NCBI RefSeq assembly: GCF_014203645.1
Contig: NZ_JACHJL010000027.1
Location: forward strand, 1 to 64,000
From: Streptomyces zagrosensis
GTDB lineage: Bacteria > Actinomycetota > Actinomycetes > Streptomycetales > Streptomycetaceae
DNA length: 64,000 nucleotides
Direction of reading: 5' to 3'
Shown: positions 50,863-60,822 of the stretch, in pieces
Numbering within the stretch: position 1 is the first letter of the stretch
How the letters are laid out: every line of letters starts with the position of its first letter
Program-made: the position numbers and the translations under genes
Notes under the pieces: model-generated
Told to the model about the DNA's origin: nothing
The model's input: the letters and a program-made list of their open reading frames with translations, nothing else
The model's database searches: none

Positions 50863-51549
50863 GCCAAGGGAATGGGCCGTGGCCCGTGTGCGCTGTTTAC
50901 GGAGGGTGCTCGGTGTCGAGCCACCGACGCGCGCATGGCCGACCTGGCGCGCCACCGTGTCGTCGAGGCCGACGTAGCGACCTTCGAGGCATGGGGCCCG
51001 GCCGGCCGGACGTTCGATGCGGTCGTGGCCGGCCAGGCATGGCATTGGATAGACCCGGCTGCGGGTACGGCCAAGGTCGCACTGGCACTGCGCCCCGGCG
51101 GCCAACTCGCCGTGTTGTGGAACGTGTTCCGTCTGCCGGTCACCGTTGCGGAAGCCTGCGCCGCGGTCTACCGCCGGGTCATGCCCGATGCGCCGGTCAA
51201 TCTCCCTGCGCTGACGCAGGAGGCCAAGGTCATGGACGCGTACCAGGCGCTGGTCACCAAGACCGCCGACGCGATCCAAGGTGCGGGCGGATTCAGCACC
51301 CCACAGCAGTGACGGTACGACTGGGAGCACACCTACACCCGGGACGCGTGGCTGGAACAACTGCCCACCCACGGAACCCTCACCCACGTCCCGCCTCACA
51401 CGCTGGCGTCGATACTGGAGGGCGTCGGGGCCGCTATCGACGCGGTGGGCGGCAGCTTCACGACGCACTACGCCACGATGGCGATCACCGCTGCACGAGC
51501 CAGCGTCAGCCGCGCGGAGTCATCTCCTGCGAGCCATAGCGGGCAGTAA
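50863..51549 (+). pseudogene. Methyltransferase pseudogene with an in-frame stop
   Basis: In one frame MADLARHRVVEADVATFEAW, VVAGQAWHWIDP and LRPGGQLAVLWNVF show a SAM-dependent methyltransferase of the WHWID type. At 51310-51312 a TGA interrupts QQ-stop-RYDWEHTYTRDAWLEQL, where relatives have QQW, so it looks like TGG changed to TGA. The frame then continues to TAA at 51549. The N-terminal SAM-binding motif (D-V-G-x-G-T-G) is missing or shifted out of frame. The last about 45 bases overlap the dipeptidase gene end on the other strand. Confidence 0.75.
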
Positions 51550-52168
51550 CTTCCTTGGAGAGCAGAGCCCAGTAGCGGTCACCGAATGACCAATGCCACC
51601 ACTCCGTTGGGTAGTTGACCAGGCCGGCGCAGGTGAGCGCCGTACCCAGCACCTCCCGGTTGGCCCGAGCCTCCTCGCTGATGTTGCCGGCATGGGTGTA
51701 ACAGGCGCCGTCGCTCTCCTCGGGGTTCGCGTTCATCCGCGTGCCCAAATCCAACTCGCGCCCACCACTGTCGGCCAGCGTGAGGTCAACGGCCGCGCCG
51801 GCACTGTGCGGGGCGATATCGGGCGGCGACACATACCGGCTCGCCGCCGCGAACACCTGCTCCTCGGGCCATTCGCGGTGGCCGGCCCGTAGCTGGCCGG
51901 CGTACTCCTCGAAGTAGGTGCGCTGGAGGGACGGCGGCCGGTACCCCTCGACGAACAGCAGCCGCAGGCCCTGCGGAAGCATCGCCTGGGCCGTGAGCAG
52001 CCGTTCCAGTACGCCTTCCCGCACGTACGCGAACGCGCCTGACGGGTCCTGCCTGCGCACATCGACGAGCAGCGAGCCGCCGAGGCGGACGTCTACGAGA
52101 CGTTCACCGCAATCCACCACAGGTATGGCGGCGACCTTCGGGTCCGACATCAAAGTTATTTCACTCAC
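51506..52168 (-). CDS. M15D-type D-Ala-D-Ala dipeptidase-like metallopeptidase
   Basis: A 220-residue zinc dipeptidase. RLLFVEGYRPPSLQ has the conserved Arg, IAPHSAGAAVDLTLAD gives the S-x-x-x-G-x-A-x-D site with His and Asp ligands, and PTEWWHWSFGD holds the catalytic Glu and third ligand His. The set LDLGTRMNANPEES and CYTHAGN is normal for VanX/DdpX relatives. Members remove D-Ala-D-Ala or recycle cell-wall dipeptides. It lacks a signal sequence, so it is cytoplasmic. GTG at 52168 (SEITLMSDPKV) matches homologues' start; an ATG at 52150 is possible. No vanHA partners are nearby, so glycopeptide resistance is not implied. Confidence 0.85.
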   Translation of the reverse strand: MSEITLMSDPKVAAIPVVDCGERLVDVRLGGSLLVDVRRQDPSGAFAYVREGVLERLLTAQAMLPQGLRLLFVEGYRPPSLQRTYFEEYAGQLRAGHREWPEEQVFAAASRYVSPPDIAPHSAGAAVDLTLADSGGRELDLGTRMNANPEESDGACYTHAGNISEEARANREVLGTALTCAGLVNYPTEWWHWSFGDRYWALLSKEVTARYGSQEMTPRG

Positions 52169-52244
52169 GGTGCCATCATCGCGCACGACTTTCCGACGAA
52201 CCTCCCTGGCCAAGGCTGGGACCAGGGCTGGGACCAGGCCACAG

Positions 52245-53906
52245 CTAGGACCACGGCCCCCGGACTTGGGCCTCGGCTGACAGGCATGGGGAGCCGGTGG
52301 CCATGCCACGGCGGTCTGGTCGTCGCAGGTGGTCAGGGGTGGTCAGGGTGGGGGCGAAGGCGCGGGCGAGCGTGCGCAGCAGGGGGGAGCGCCCTGCTGT
52401 GGGGACGGTCAGCAGGGGATGGCCGCGCACCTGCCAGGTGGCCAAAAGGACGTTGGCGGCTTGGAGACCGGTGGTGGCGGCGCGTTCCATCAAGGCGACG
52501 GGCGCAGCGGTTCGTACGAGGTCTCCGGCGAGGACCAGCCGAGGGTGCGGGGTGTGCACGGTGGGGCGGTCGGCGTGGGTGCCGGGGGCGAACAGGGGGC
52601 AGTCGGCGTGCCACTCGTGCCGCTCGTCGATGGCCACCGCGCCCGCGGTTTCGGGATAGATACGGGCGAGCTCGCTCCGTAGCCGATGCTGCACGCCCAC
52701 GCGGTCGGCGTCCGCATCGACGGCGTAGGCGTGCAACTCCACGACGCTGCCGCCTGATTGGCGGGCCCAGCGTGCGGCCTGGCCCTCGTAGCGGCTCAGG
52801 ATGCTGATGTTGTCGAGCGGACCGTATCCGCTGGTGCCCAAGAACGCGGGGCGGTGTGGCGCGACGGGGCGGTCCAGCCAGTAGCGGGACACCAGGAAGG
52901 GCGGGGCCTGGCGCAGGGCATCGATCCGCTTGCGCCACCTGGGGCCACCCAGCTTCGGGGAGGCCGCGGCGAGCGCCCGCAGGCCGCCGGTGTCCAATGC
53001 CAGGACCACCGCGTCGTAGCGCTCTTCGCGCACCCGCCCGCAGGCGTCGGTGGTGGTGAGCGCGAAGTTGCCCCCGCGCGCTTCCAGATGCTCGGCCCGA
53101 GTGCGGGTGCGCACCCGAGCACCGAGGCGGTCGAGCCGGGCGGCGAGCGGGTCCCATAGCGCGGTGGGGAAGGGCTCGGCGGGTACGTCGAACAGCAAGC
53201 CCTCGGCTGAGCCGAGGAAGTAGATGTGGAACATCAGCGCCAGCTCGGCGGCCGACAGCTCACGAGGGTCGGCGAAGAAGCTACGGGAGAACACCTCGAA
53301 GGCCAAGTGCCGGGCCGGGGGCGGAAACCGCACGGCGTTGAGGAAGTCGTGCGCACTGAGGTGGTCGAGCCGCCCGTACACGTTGCTGGCCTGCACATCC
53401 AGCAGGTGCAGGGCGGCGCGCGGGTTCATGCCCGACATGCCCGCTGCGGTGAAGGTCGGGCTGGTCGCGGCGAAGGCGAGCACGTTCCATGGCGGGGTAC
53501 GCGGCAGTTGCGCGAAGCGATCGCGGTGGCCGGCCGCGTGGTGGAGCGGGTAGTCCGGCAGCCCGACCAAGCCGGTCAGGGCCGGATCGGTGCGCCGCAG
53601 CAGGTTGCGCAGGTTGTAATACTGCCGAAAGAAGGCGTGGAAACCGCGGCTCATGGTGGCCTCGGTGCCATCGGCCAACCGTGTCGTCCAGCCGCTGACG
53701 CGTCCACCGAGCACCGCCTGCTGCTCCAGGAGATCGACTCGCATGCCGCGTTCGGCCAGCGCGGTGGCGGCGGCCAGCCCTGCGATGCCGCCGCCGACGA
53801 CGGCGGTGCGCGCTGCGGGGTCGGTCAGCTGGGGCGCGCCGGGGGGCGCGGGCCAGTAGGTGGCGCGCCGGTCGCGGGCCAGTCGGGTCGTGCGACGGCG
53901 GTTCAC
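52245..53906 (-). CDS. crtU: CrtU, beta-carotene desaturase/methyltransferase (isorenieratene route)
   Basis: A 553-residue flavoprotein of the carotenoid oxidase family. The FAD site AVVGGGIAGLAAATALAERG is preceded by an about 55-residue basic lead (RRRTTRLARDRRATYW), which is typical of CrtU. SRGFHAFFRQYYNLRNLL is highly characteristic, and the C-terminal FAD contact is VLAGDLVRTAAPVALMERAATTGLQAAN. The enzyme aromatises and methyl-shifts the beta-rings to give isorenieratene. GTG start overlaps the crtY stop (GTGA). The C-terminal tail beyond ATWQVRG is divergent. A hairpin was not seen after it. Confidence 0.88.
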   Translation of the reverse strand: MNRRRTTRLARDRRATYWPAPPGAPQLTDPAARTAVVGGGIAGLAAATALAERGMRVDLLEQQAVLGGRVSGWTTRLADGTEATMSRGFHAFFRQYYNLRNLLRRTDPALTGLVGLPDYPLHHAAGHRDRFAQLPRTPPWNVLAFAATSPTFTAAGMSGMNPRAALHLLDVQASNVYGRLDHLSAHDFLNAVRFPPPARHLAFEVFSRSFFADPRELSAAELALMFHIYFLGSAEGLLFDVPAEPFPTALWDPLAARLDRLGARVRTRTRAEHLEARGGNFALTTTDACGRVREERYDAVVLALDTGGLRALAAASPKLGGPRWRKRIDALRQAPPFLVSRYWLDRPVAPHRPAFLGTSGYGPLDNISILSRYEGQAARWARQSGGSVVELHAYAVDADADRVGVQHRLRSELARIYPETAGAVAIDERHEWHADCPLFAPGTHADRPTVHTPHPRLVLAGDLVRTAAPVALMERAATTGLQAANVLLATWQVRGHPLLTVPTAGRSPLLRTLARAFAPTLTTPDHLRRPDRRGMATGSPCLSAEAQVRGPWS

Positions 53907-55147
53907 GGGTGCGCCTTTCGCTGGGCGGCATGCGGGAAAGCCTCTTGGCCCTGGCCCTGGTCTTCGGCGGCTTGGCGGGGCAGGAAGGGCAGTTCGAGCA
54001 GCGATCGGGTCATCGGCCACAGGGGACAGTGCAGGCCGAGCGCGACGTCCTGGACCAGTGAGGAGGTGCCGTTGAGGAAGCCGAGAACACGCGGCAGGGG
54101 GTTGCTGTCAAACAGCCGAGTGAAGAACGCGCCGCCATCGACGCGGCCGGTGGCGAGCGCCCGGAGCAATGCCGCGTCCATGGCCAGGTGGCGGCGCGGG
54201 TGCGGTCGCGGCGGCAGCGGAGGGGCGCCCGCGCTGCGGGCGGTGGCGATGGCCGCGGCCTGGCGTTGGATGGTGGCGAAGGCGTAGCCGGTGGCGGGCC
54301 GGACGGCGCCGCCGGCGGCGCCGATGGTGAAGACGCGGGCACCGCGCCGGCGAGGGAAGTGGGCGTCGGTCATGGGGATGACGCCCTGCTCGCAGCCGGT
54401 GACGGTGAAGGCGCCCAGCGGCCTGACGCGGCGTGTGTAGTGCTCCAGCGCGGCCTGGTAGCCGTCGTCGCTCAGTACACGTGGGGAGAACTCGGTGTAC
54501 TCCACCAGCGCCCGGCGGCGGGTGAAGGGCAGCACATAGGCAAAGGACAGGCCCCGGGCCGGCTGGGGCGTACGAAAGTCCATCAATTCGGCTACCCCTG
54601 GGTCGAACCGATCCGACGCGGTCCGTACGAACCAGCCGCGGAAGTGCTGGAGCAATGTCGTACGCGCAGGCGGCAGGCCCTGGGGCGGGCGGGAGTCGAA
54701 CACCCAGCGCCCGCGCACACACATCGGCTGTCCGGTGGCGTCGGTGCCGGTGACCTGAGCGCCATCAGGGCTGTCCACGATGCCGGTGACGGTGGCCGTC
54801 AGCAGGCGCACTCGCTCGTGCGAGGCCAACTCGGCGGTGACGGCGGGCAAAAAGTCATGGGAGCGGATCATCTTGTACCGGTGGCCCCGGCCGTCGCTCA
54901 CTACCTCGCGGTGGGCCCCGCGCACCAGCACGCGGCCCCAGGAAGCGGAGACGTACGCATCGAGGTCGCCCTCGCCCCGCTCCCAAAAGCACCAGGTGCG
55001 GGGTGGGCTGCTCAGCGGCCCGGTCGGTGGCTCGATGACCGCGATCGACGGTACGGCCCGGCCGGGGCCTGCCGGCGCGGTCAGCCTCCTGGCCAGCGAC
55101 AGCCCTGCCGCGCCGCCGCCGACCACCACGATGTCCACCTCGCTCAC
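53903..55147 (-). CDS. crtY: CrtY, lycopene beta-cyclase
   Basis: A 414-residue flavoprotein that closes both ends of lycopene to beta-carotene without net redox. The NAD/FAD start is VDIVVVGGGAAGLSLARRL, PRTWCFWERG and YVLPFTRRRALVEYTEFS are signature stretches, and IGAAGGAVRPATGYAFATIQRQA is the C-terminal motif. The GTG at 55147 follows GGGAGGGG. It lies about 200 bases after the Rieske gene, so it may have its own promoter; the stop couples to crtU. The presence of crtY and crtU together indicates an aromatic carotenoid end product. Confidence 0.9.
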   Translation of the reverse strand: MSEVDIVVVGGGAAGLSLARRLTAPAGPGRAVPSIAVIEPPTGPLSSPPRTWCFWERGEGDLDAYVSASWGRVLVRGAHREVVSDGRGHRYKMIRSHDFLPAVTAELASHERVRLLTATVTGIVDSPDGAQVTGTDATGQPMCVRGRWVFDSRPPQGLPPARTTLLQHFRGWFVRTASDRFDPGVAELMDFRTPQPARGLSFAYVLPFTRRRALVEYTEFSPRVLSDDGYQAALEHYTRRVRPLGAFTVTGCEQGVIPMTDAHFPRRRGARVFTIGAAGGAVRPATGYAFATIQRQAAAIATARSAGAPPLPPRPHPRRHLAMDAALLRALATGRVDGGAFFTRLFDSNPLPRVLGFLNGTSSLVQDVALGLHCPLWPMTRSLLELPFLPRQAAEDQGQGQEAFPHAAQRKAHP

Positions 55148-55352
55148 GTGCCCCTCCCGGCATCGACGCAGCGAAGACAAGCCCCACCGGCCGCGCCCGA
55201 ACCGCCCTTGGGCCGGCCACCCGGCCGGCCGCGCGCACAGTGCGTGGCAGGTACGCGCCGGAGCGGGCCCGCGCCGCGCCGCGGCACCGCGACCTCTTGC
55301 GCACCGTCCTCGTACCGCGGCCCGCTGACGGCCGGCGCCGCGCTCCTCGCGG

Positions 55353-56354
55353 TCATGGCACGCCCGGCAACTGGCCGCGGCTACGTAGCTCCCAACGCCG
55401 CTGCGCATAGGCCATGTCATCGCGCCACAGCCGGGCCGCGGCCCGCCGCACCAGGGGCCGCAACAGCGGCGCCACCGCGCGCGCCACGGCGAACCCGGGC
55501 CGCTCGGAGGTGGCGACGACGGCCTCGATGACAGCGGTGCGCGGCTCGGTGGCACCGGGCGGCGTCAGCGGAGTGGCATGGGTCTCCACCACCGACGCCG
55601 CGCCCTCACCGTCGATGATCCGCATCACCAACGTGCGCGGTTCCGGCGCGGTGAACGACGCACGCACCGGTACGGCCGCTCGGGAGCCGACGCGATAGGC
55701 GACCTCGACCACGAACCGGTCGTCGCCCTTCGCATCGGGCTCCTCGACGACCGTCAGATGGCTGAAGGCGTAGGGGTGGAACCAGGCACCGTGCCAGGGG
55801 TCGAGCCGGTTGGCCAGTACGTCCTGCGGCTCGCACGCGCCCACGACCGTGGTGACCGCGTCCACCGCGGCCTCTGGGCGCGGGCGCTCGGGCAGTCGCG
55901 GCGCGGGTAGCGGCGGCTCACCGCCGATGTCGTCCAGCCGCACCCACACGAGCACGCCGTCGTCGTGCACTGGAAACGGCTCCCAACCGGGGCCGCCTTC
56001 TTCGGCCAGGGTGAGTCCGTGCCAGTGGCACACCAGCCGCCCCGCGATCACCGGACTGTGGCACAACGGGGCACCCAGGTGTGGGCAGGCGCCAGGTCCT
56101 GCGGTCACCTGCCCGGACTCCCGCCGCCAGGCGACGACCTCCGCACCGGCCACCGTGCGCCCGAACGGCCGCCCCGGCGGCAGCTCGCGGCTGGCCCCGA
56201 GGACGTACCAGTTGCCTGAAGGGCGGGCCAGGGCGCGACGCAGCGCCCCGGCGATCAGATGCGGCTTTGCGGCGCGCCACGTGGGGCTCTGCTCGCTCCA
56301 CGGCGGGGCCGGCAGCAACCGCAGCGGAACCCGCCAGGGCTCGCCCCGCCTCAT
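55353..56354 (-). CDS. Rieske [2Fe-2S] protein in the carotenoid operon (DUF5914 type)
   Basis: A 333-residue protein with an N-terminal Rieske domain: [16 protein letters not shown] and [11 protein letters not shown] supply two Cys and two His for a [2Fe-2S] cluster. The C-terminal half ([11 protein letters not shown] at the start; [27 protein letters not shown]) resembles the catalytic half of Rieske oxygenases with HGAWFH as a possible iron site. It occurs in Streptomyces crt operons and probably oxygenates or modifies a carotenoid ring, but has no proven role. ATG overlaps the crtB stop (ATGA), so it is translationally coupled. Confidence 0.82.
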   Translation of the reverse strand: MRRGEPWRVPLRLLPAPPWSEQSPTWRAAKPHLIAGALRRALARPSGNWYVLGASRELPPGRPFGRTVAGAEVVAWRRESGQVTAGPGACPHLGAPLCHSPVIAGRLVCHWHGLTLAEEGGPGWEPFPVHDDGVLVWVRLDDIGGEPPLPAPRLPERPRPEAAVDAVTTVVGACEPQDVLANRLDPWHGAWFHPYAFSHLTVVEEPDAKGDDRFVVEVAYRVGSRAAVPVRASFTAPEPRTLVMRIIDGEGAASVVETHATPLTPPGATEPRTAVIEAVVATSERPGFAVARAVAPLLRPLVRRAAARLWRDDMAYAQRRWELRSRGQLPGVP

Positions 56355-57331
56355 GCGGGGGCCCCCGCCCGTGTCGGTGGCCCACCGCCGGGGCCGAGTG
56401 CACCGCGCAGCCGCCCGGCTCCGATGGTGGCCAGGCCACCGAGCGCGATGGCCGCCCGGTGGCGGCGCGGCACGATGGCCCGGTGGTCGATGACGGCGTA
56501 GTCGGCGGCCTCGATACGCTGCAAAATCGCGTGGTACAGGATAAACGCGGTACGCACGCACGGGCGAGAGGCCGGATGCAGCATCGGCACCCCCTTGGCG
56601 GCGTGTCGATAGCTGCCGCGCGTGAGGTGAATCAACTCCCGCAGCGCGTCTCGTACTCGGTGATCGGTGTGGCCCGTCGCCCGGCACCACATCAGCAGCG
56701 CGCGGTCCACATCGTGCGCGGCCAGCAGATCGCGCGGCAGATAGACGCGGCCCCGGTCCAGGTCCTCGCCGACATCGCGCAGGAAGTTCGTGAGCTGAAA
56801 GGCCACTCCTAGCGACGCTGCATGAGGCGCCGCCTCCTCGCGCGGTACGACGGTGCCAAGGACGGGCAGCAGTTGCAGCCCGATGACGGCGGCCGAGCCG
56901 TGCATATACGTGCGCAGCGCCTGCCAGTTGGGGTAGTCCGTGACGTGCAGGTCCATGCGCATGGAGTGCATGAAGTCGGTGAAGTGCGCCGGCTCGATGC
57001 GGTACCGGCCGGCCGTGTCGGCGAGCGCGGCCACCACCGGATGATCGCTGCGCCCGGTGCGCAGCGCGCGGTCAACGGTGGCGGCCAACGCGTCCAAAGC
57101 CGCGGCCCGAGCGGTGACGTCCGTCGCGTCGTCCAGCGCGTCCACGATGTCATCGGCATGGCGGGCGAAGCCGTACAACGCGTGCACGGCGGGGCGCTGA
57201 TGCGGCGTCAGTAGCCGGGTGGCGAGGAAGTAGGTGGCGCCACCGTGTGCGTTGATTTGGCGGCATCGGGTGTAGGCGGCGCGCAGGGCCGCATCGTGGA
57301 TGCCCGCCGCGTCCAGTTCCCGGGCCGTCAC
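56351..57331 (-). CDS. crtB: CrtB, phytoene synthase
   Basis: A 326-residue all-helical prenyl condensing enzyme joining two geranylgeranyl diphosphates into phytoene. The first Asp motif is [12 protein letters not shown] and the second is [34 protein letters not shown] and YARHADD/LYGFARH segments fit. GTG at 57331 overlaps the crtI stop. The C-terminal 50 residues are Pro/Gly-rich. Start and stop overlaps on both sides place it in a coupled crtE-I-B-Rieske chain. Confidence 0.92.
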   Translation of the reverse strand: MTARELDAAGIHDAALRAAYTRCRQINAHGGATYFLATRLLTPHQRPAVHALYGFARHADDIVDALDDATDVTARAAALDALAATVDRALRTGRSDHPVVAALADTAGRYRIEPAHFTDFMHSMRMDLHVTDYPNWQALRTYMHGSAAVIGLQLLPVLGTVVPREEAAPHAASLGVAFQLTNFLRDVGEDLDRGRVYLPRDLLAAHDVDRALLMWCRATGHTDHRVRDALRELIHLTRGSYRHAAKGVPMLHPASRPCVRTAFILYHAILQRIEAADYAVIDHRAIVPRRHRAAIALGGLATIGAGRLRGALGPGGGPPTRAGAPA

Positions 57332-58983
57332 CGTGCACCGTCCGCGCCGACCGTACCGTCCGCACTTTCTGCGCCGTCTGCGCCGACCGCACCGGTTGAG
57401 CTGGCCGTACCGTCCCTGCCGTACTTGCCGTCTGCACCGTCTGCACCGTCTGCGCCCACTGTGTACGGGGCGCTTCCCCGGGTCGGGGCACGGTGGGGTC
57501 GCTGCCGGTGGGCCCCGGTGATCCGGGCGGCGGCGAGCTTGCCGGAGATGACGGCGACGGGCACGCCCACGCCCGGAGTGGTACCGCACCCGGCGAGCAC
57601 GACGTTGTCCCAGCCGCGCGGCAGATTGCGGGGGCGGAAAGGACCAGTCTGCGCGAAGGTGTGCGCGGCGGAGAACGGCGTACCCGCGGCCAGGCCCTGC
57701 CGGGCCCAGTCGGCCGGGGTGACGATCCGCTCGAACTCCGTTTCCTCGCCGAAGCCGGTGAGACCGCGCCGCTCAAGCTCCGCGTAGATCTGCTCGCGAT
57801 AGCGCGGTGCCAGCCGGTCCCAGTCGCGCGGCCCGATGCGCAGGTTGGGGCAGGGGGCCAGCACGGAGTACAGATGGCGGCCCGGCGGCGCAAGGTCGGG
57901 GTCGGTGGCCGTGGGGGAGGTGATCAGCAGCGACGGGTCGCTCATCAGCTCGCCGCTACGGGTGAGCTGATCAAAGGTGTGCTCCCACGCGTGCCCGAAT
58001 GACAGCGTGTGGTGGCCGAGTTCCGGCCAGGTGCGTCGGCCGCCCATATGCAGCACGACGGCCGATGGCGCGTACCGCAGCGGCACCGCGCGGCGCGGCG
58101 TACGGCCCAGCAATCGGTAGGCGACCGGCAGGTCGCAGGTGAGCACCACCGCGTCGCACGCGATGCGCCGCCCATCGCTGGTGTGCACCGCGGTGGCCCG
58201 CCCGCCGGCGCGCTCCACAGCACGCACCGTGCTGCCGTAGGCGAACGTCGCACCGGCTGCCTGCGCCGCAGCAGCCATGGCCCGGGGCACCGCATGCATG
58301 CCCCCCTTGGGGAACGACACCCCGGCCACCGTGTCCATGTAGGCGATCACGGCGTACGCCGCCAGCGCCCGCGTGGGCGACACCCCGGCGTACAGGGCCT
58401 GGAAGGAGAAGATGCGCCGCAGCCGCTCGTCTCGTACGAAGCGGGCGACCCGGCCGTGCCAGGAACCGAACCCGCCCAGGGCCGCCAACCGGGCCAGGTC
58501 GGCACCCAGGACGCCGAGCGGGGAATCGAAGTTGGTATCGATGAAGGACCGCATCTGTACCTGGTACAGCCGCTCCAGCCAGCGACGCATCCGCCCATAG
58601 CCCACCGCGTCAGCTCGGTCCGCCACCCGGAGGATCTCCGCCTCCATGGCGTGTGGATCGGTGTGGACATCGATGTGCGAACCGTCGGCGAACCGCGCCC
58701 GGTAGGCCGGGTGCAAGTGGTGCAGTTCCACCCGGTCCGACAATCGCTCACCCACCGCGCCCAACGCCTCGTCCAAAAGGTCCGGCATCGTCAGCACGGT
58801 CGGCCCGGTGTCGATGCGGTACCCCGCCGCCGCGAGGAAACCAGCGCGACCGCCGGGGCCGTCCTCCCGCTCCACCACCGTCACCGATCGGCCCGCGCTG
58901 AGCAGATAAAGGGCCGCCGACAGGCCGGAAAGCCCCGCCCCCACCACCACAACATGGTCACTGGGCCCCTGCACCAGCCTCAT
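57328..58983 (-). CDS. crtI: CrtI, phytoene desaturase, with an unusual repeat tail
   Basis: A 551-residue FAD-dependent desaturase converting phytoene to lycopene. The dinucleotide fold is [41 protein letters not shown] and [11 protein letters not shown] are typical, and the C-terminal FAD motif is [25 protein letters not shown]. The last about 60 residues are unlike the family: [21 protein letters not shown] and further GADGA units, from a nine-base DNA repeat. Normal enzymes end near 490-500. The ATG overlaps the crtE stop (ATGA). Confidence 0.92.
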   Translation of the reverse strand: MRLVQGPSDHVVVVGAGLSGLSAALYLLSAGRSVTVVEREDGPGGRAGFLAAAGYRIDTGPTVLTMPDLLDEALGAVGERLSDRVELHHLHPAYRARFADGSHIDVHTDPHAMEAEILRVADRADAVGYGRMRRWLERLYQVQMRSFIDTNFDSPLGVLGADLARLAALGGFGSWHGRVARFVRDERLRRIFSFQALYAGVSPTRALAAYAVIAYMDTVAGVSFPKGGMHAVPRAMAAAAQAAGATFAYGSTVRAVERAGGRATAVHTSDGRRIACDAVVLTCDLPVAYRLLGRTPRRAVPLRYAPSAVVLHMGGRRTWPELGHHTLSFGHAWEHTFDQLTRSGELMSDPSLLITSPTATDPDLAPPGRHLYSVLAPCPNLRIGPRDWDRLAPRYREQIYAELERRGLTGFGEETEFERIVTPADWARQGLAAGTPFSAAHTFAQTGPFRPRNLPRGWDNVVLAGCGTTPGVGVPVAVISGKLAAARITGAHRQRPHRAPTRGSAPYTVGADGADGADGKYGRDGTASSTGAVGADGAESADGTVGADGAR

Positions 58984-60239
58984 GCGATGTCACCTCGGAT
59001 TGGGCCCCAGCCCGTGGGAGCGCGTAAGGAGGCATCCCCTACGGACGGCGGGACACCCAGGAGTGTGGTGATCAGGCCGGTGAGCTCGTGGGCGGCTGCG
59101 GCCGGCAGGTCGGCGTCCGCAACCGTGTCCAACGCCTCCCGGGCCAGGGTGTCGATGCGCTGCCGCACCATCGCCGGAGCGCCCACCTCGGCCAACGCTG
59201 CTCGTACGCGCTCAAGGCCGGCGTCATCCAGGGCCCGGTCGCCCAACGCACCGGTCAGCACCCGCTCGGCCTTTCGATGTTCGCCTGCCTTGGCGCGCTC
59301 CAGGCCCACCGCCATCAAATAGGTCGGCTTCCCGCGCCGGACGTCCTCGCCAACGGGCTTGCCCGCACTGGAAGCGTCGCCGTAGGCATCGATGAGGTCG
59401 TCACGCAGTTGAAATGCCACCCCCACACGCTGCCCCGCTCGTGCCAGGCACTCTCGTACCGTTACGGGAGCACCGGCCAGCGCCGCTCCCAGTTCCAGGG
59501 GGCGCTGCACCGTGTAAAGACCCGCCTTGAGGTGGGCGATCCGCAGCGCCTCAGCCGGCTGCCAGGTCCCGGCAGCCGGTCCGTGGAGATCCAGGTACTG
59601 GCCGGCCACTATCTCGGTGCGCATGGCCTGCCACAACTCCCGGCTGGGTCGCCGCGCTGCGGTGGGCACCGCGGTGGCCTCCCATAGGTCGTGCGCCCAC
59701 ACCAACGCCAGATCGCCCGCCAGCAGGGCTGCCGAGGCGCCGAACTCCTTGGCGTCACCCACCAACTGCCGGTCGCGGTGCAGGTCGGCAAATGCGACAT
59801 GAAGCGAGGGCCGGCCGCGCCGTAGCGGCGCACAGTCCATGAGGTCATCGTGGATGAGCGCGCACACCTGGAGCAGTTCCAGGGCCGCACCCACCCGCAG
59901 CACGGCTCTTTCACCTTCGCCCGTGCCACCCCCTGCACACCAGCCGCACCACAAGAAGGCCGGCCGCAGCCGCTTACCGCCCCGCAACGCCAACTCGGAG
60001 AGGCGGCTGACGACATCGGCGGTGAACCGCTCGCTGACGGCATCGCTGTCCCACCGCCGCTCGGCGAGGTGGGCGGCGAGCACTCGCTCGACCGCGGGCG
60101 CCACCTCTTCGACCGTTCTCACGGACCTGTCACTTGTGCGGGCCGGGGTGCGCAGGCCAGCCAGCGGGGGAGCGGCGGGGGGTGCGTTGACCAGCGTGGT
60201 CGAGTTGGACGGGGCATCGGCGGTGGCCTCGCGCCGCAT
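58980..60239 (-). CDS. crtE: CrtE, geranylgeranyl diphosphate synthase
   Basis: About 419 residues, trans-isoprenyl diphosphate synthase making the C20 precursor for phytoene. FARM is LIHDDLMDCAPLRRGRPS, SARM is FQLRDDLIDAYGD, and GGKRLRPAFLW and LLAGDLALVWA are conserved. The N-terminal about 60 residues (Ala/Pro/Thr-rich) exceed the family. The ATG at 60239 has AAGGGAA upstream; an ATG twelve codons earlier is less supported. As head gene it sits downstream of the intergenic region that carries the 21-base tandem repeat. Confidence 0.92.
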   Translation of the reverse strand: MRREATADAPSNSTTLVNAPPAAPPLAGLRTPARTSDRSVRTVEEVAPAVERVLAAHLAERRWDSDAVSERFTADVVSRLSELALRGGKRLRPAFLWCGWCAGGGTGEGERAVLRVGAALELLQVCALIHDDLMDCAPLRRGRPSLHVAFADLHRDRQLVGDAKEFGASAALLAGDLALVWAHDLWEATAVPTAARRPSRELWQAMRTEIVAGQYLDLHGPAAGTWQPAEALRIAHLKAGLYTVQRPLELGAALAGAPVTVRECLARAGQRVGVAFQLRDDLIDAYGDASSAGKPVGEDVRRGKPTYLMAVGLERAKAGEHRKAERVLTGALGDRALDDAGLERVRAALAEVGAPAMVRQRIDTLAREALDTVADADLPAAAAHELTGLITTLLGVPPSVGDASLRAPTGWGPIRGDIA

Positions 60240-60822
60240 AGCGGTTCCCTTCGGCAGCGTTACGGTCGGACGCATCCGCCCGCCGCATCACCTGCCCTAC
60301 GGGCGTGTGCCGGGGGCAGGCGACGGCAGAAATCGGCCGCCGCACGGTGCGGCGAACTGCGTCGGATGCCACTACTTCGAGTTCACACAACCGTCGCTCT
60401 GCTCCTACGGGGGCTGCGCCAGTCCGGCTGCGCAGCAGGTGAGCGCCCTTTTCCGAGGACGATGTCCGACCGGTCGGCCCGGTTTGTGCCGGCGCGCTCG
60501 GTCCGCTGCGATGTCCAGCACTGCGCGAACACACCACCGGTCGATACGAGCGCGCCGCCGGTCGATACGAGCGCGCCAAAGGGGGCGTGCTCGCTCCGTA
60601 CGCCTGCCTCATGCATCTTCTCCACGAACATGGCGCGCACCCTCCGCGTGAGACGGCCGCTTGCGCGGTCGGACGCAACGACGGGTAGCCGATGTTCTCT
60701 ACGGCCAAACCTCAACGGGAGTTATGCACTCACTTTTCCCACAGCGGTTCTCAGCGGCCACTCGTACGCCACCAGCTTCACCCGATGCCCTGCGCACATC
60801 GGTGAGCTTCGCCCTGCGGCCC
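60240..60822. other. Intergenic region upstream of crtE, promoter not resolved
   Basis: About 580 bases between crtE and the PIG-V mannosyltransferase (both minus). It must hold the crt promoter, but no consensus box was convincing. No gene is supported; open frames are short and lack ribosome sites. The only structured part is the tandem repeat at 60537. Confidence 0.45.
60537..60577. repeat. Tandem 21-base repeat (two copies) upstream of crtE
   Basis: Bases 60537-60556 and 60558-60577 are identical over 20 bases, with TCGATACGAGCGC in the middle. Two helical turns apart and about 300 bases before crtE, they could be activator sites, for example for light control by a MerR/LitR-type regulator, but no such gene is in this window. 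Confidence 0.45.

Noticed and set aside
51506-52168. Glycopeptide resistance (vanX) interpretation
   Set aside because: The enzyme family fits, but no vanH, vanA, vanR or vanS gene is nearby, so ordinary dipeptide turnover is more likely.
60383-60715. 110-codon minus-strand frame upstream of crtE
   Set aside because: Arg/Ser-rich, no ribosome site; its GGALVST repeat simply reflects the 21-base DNA repeat.
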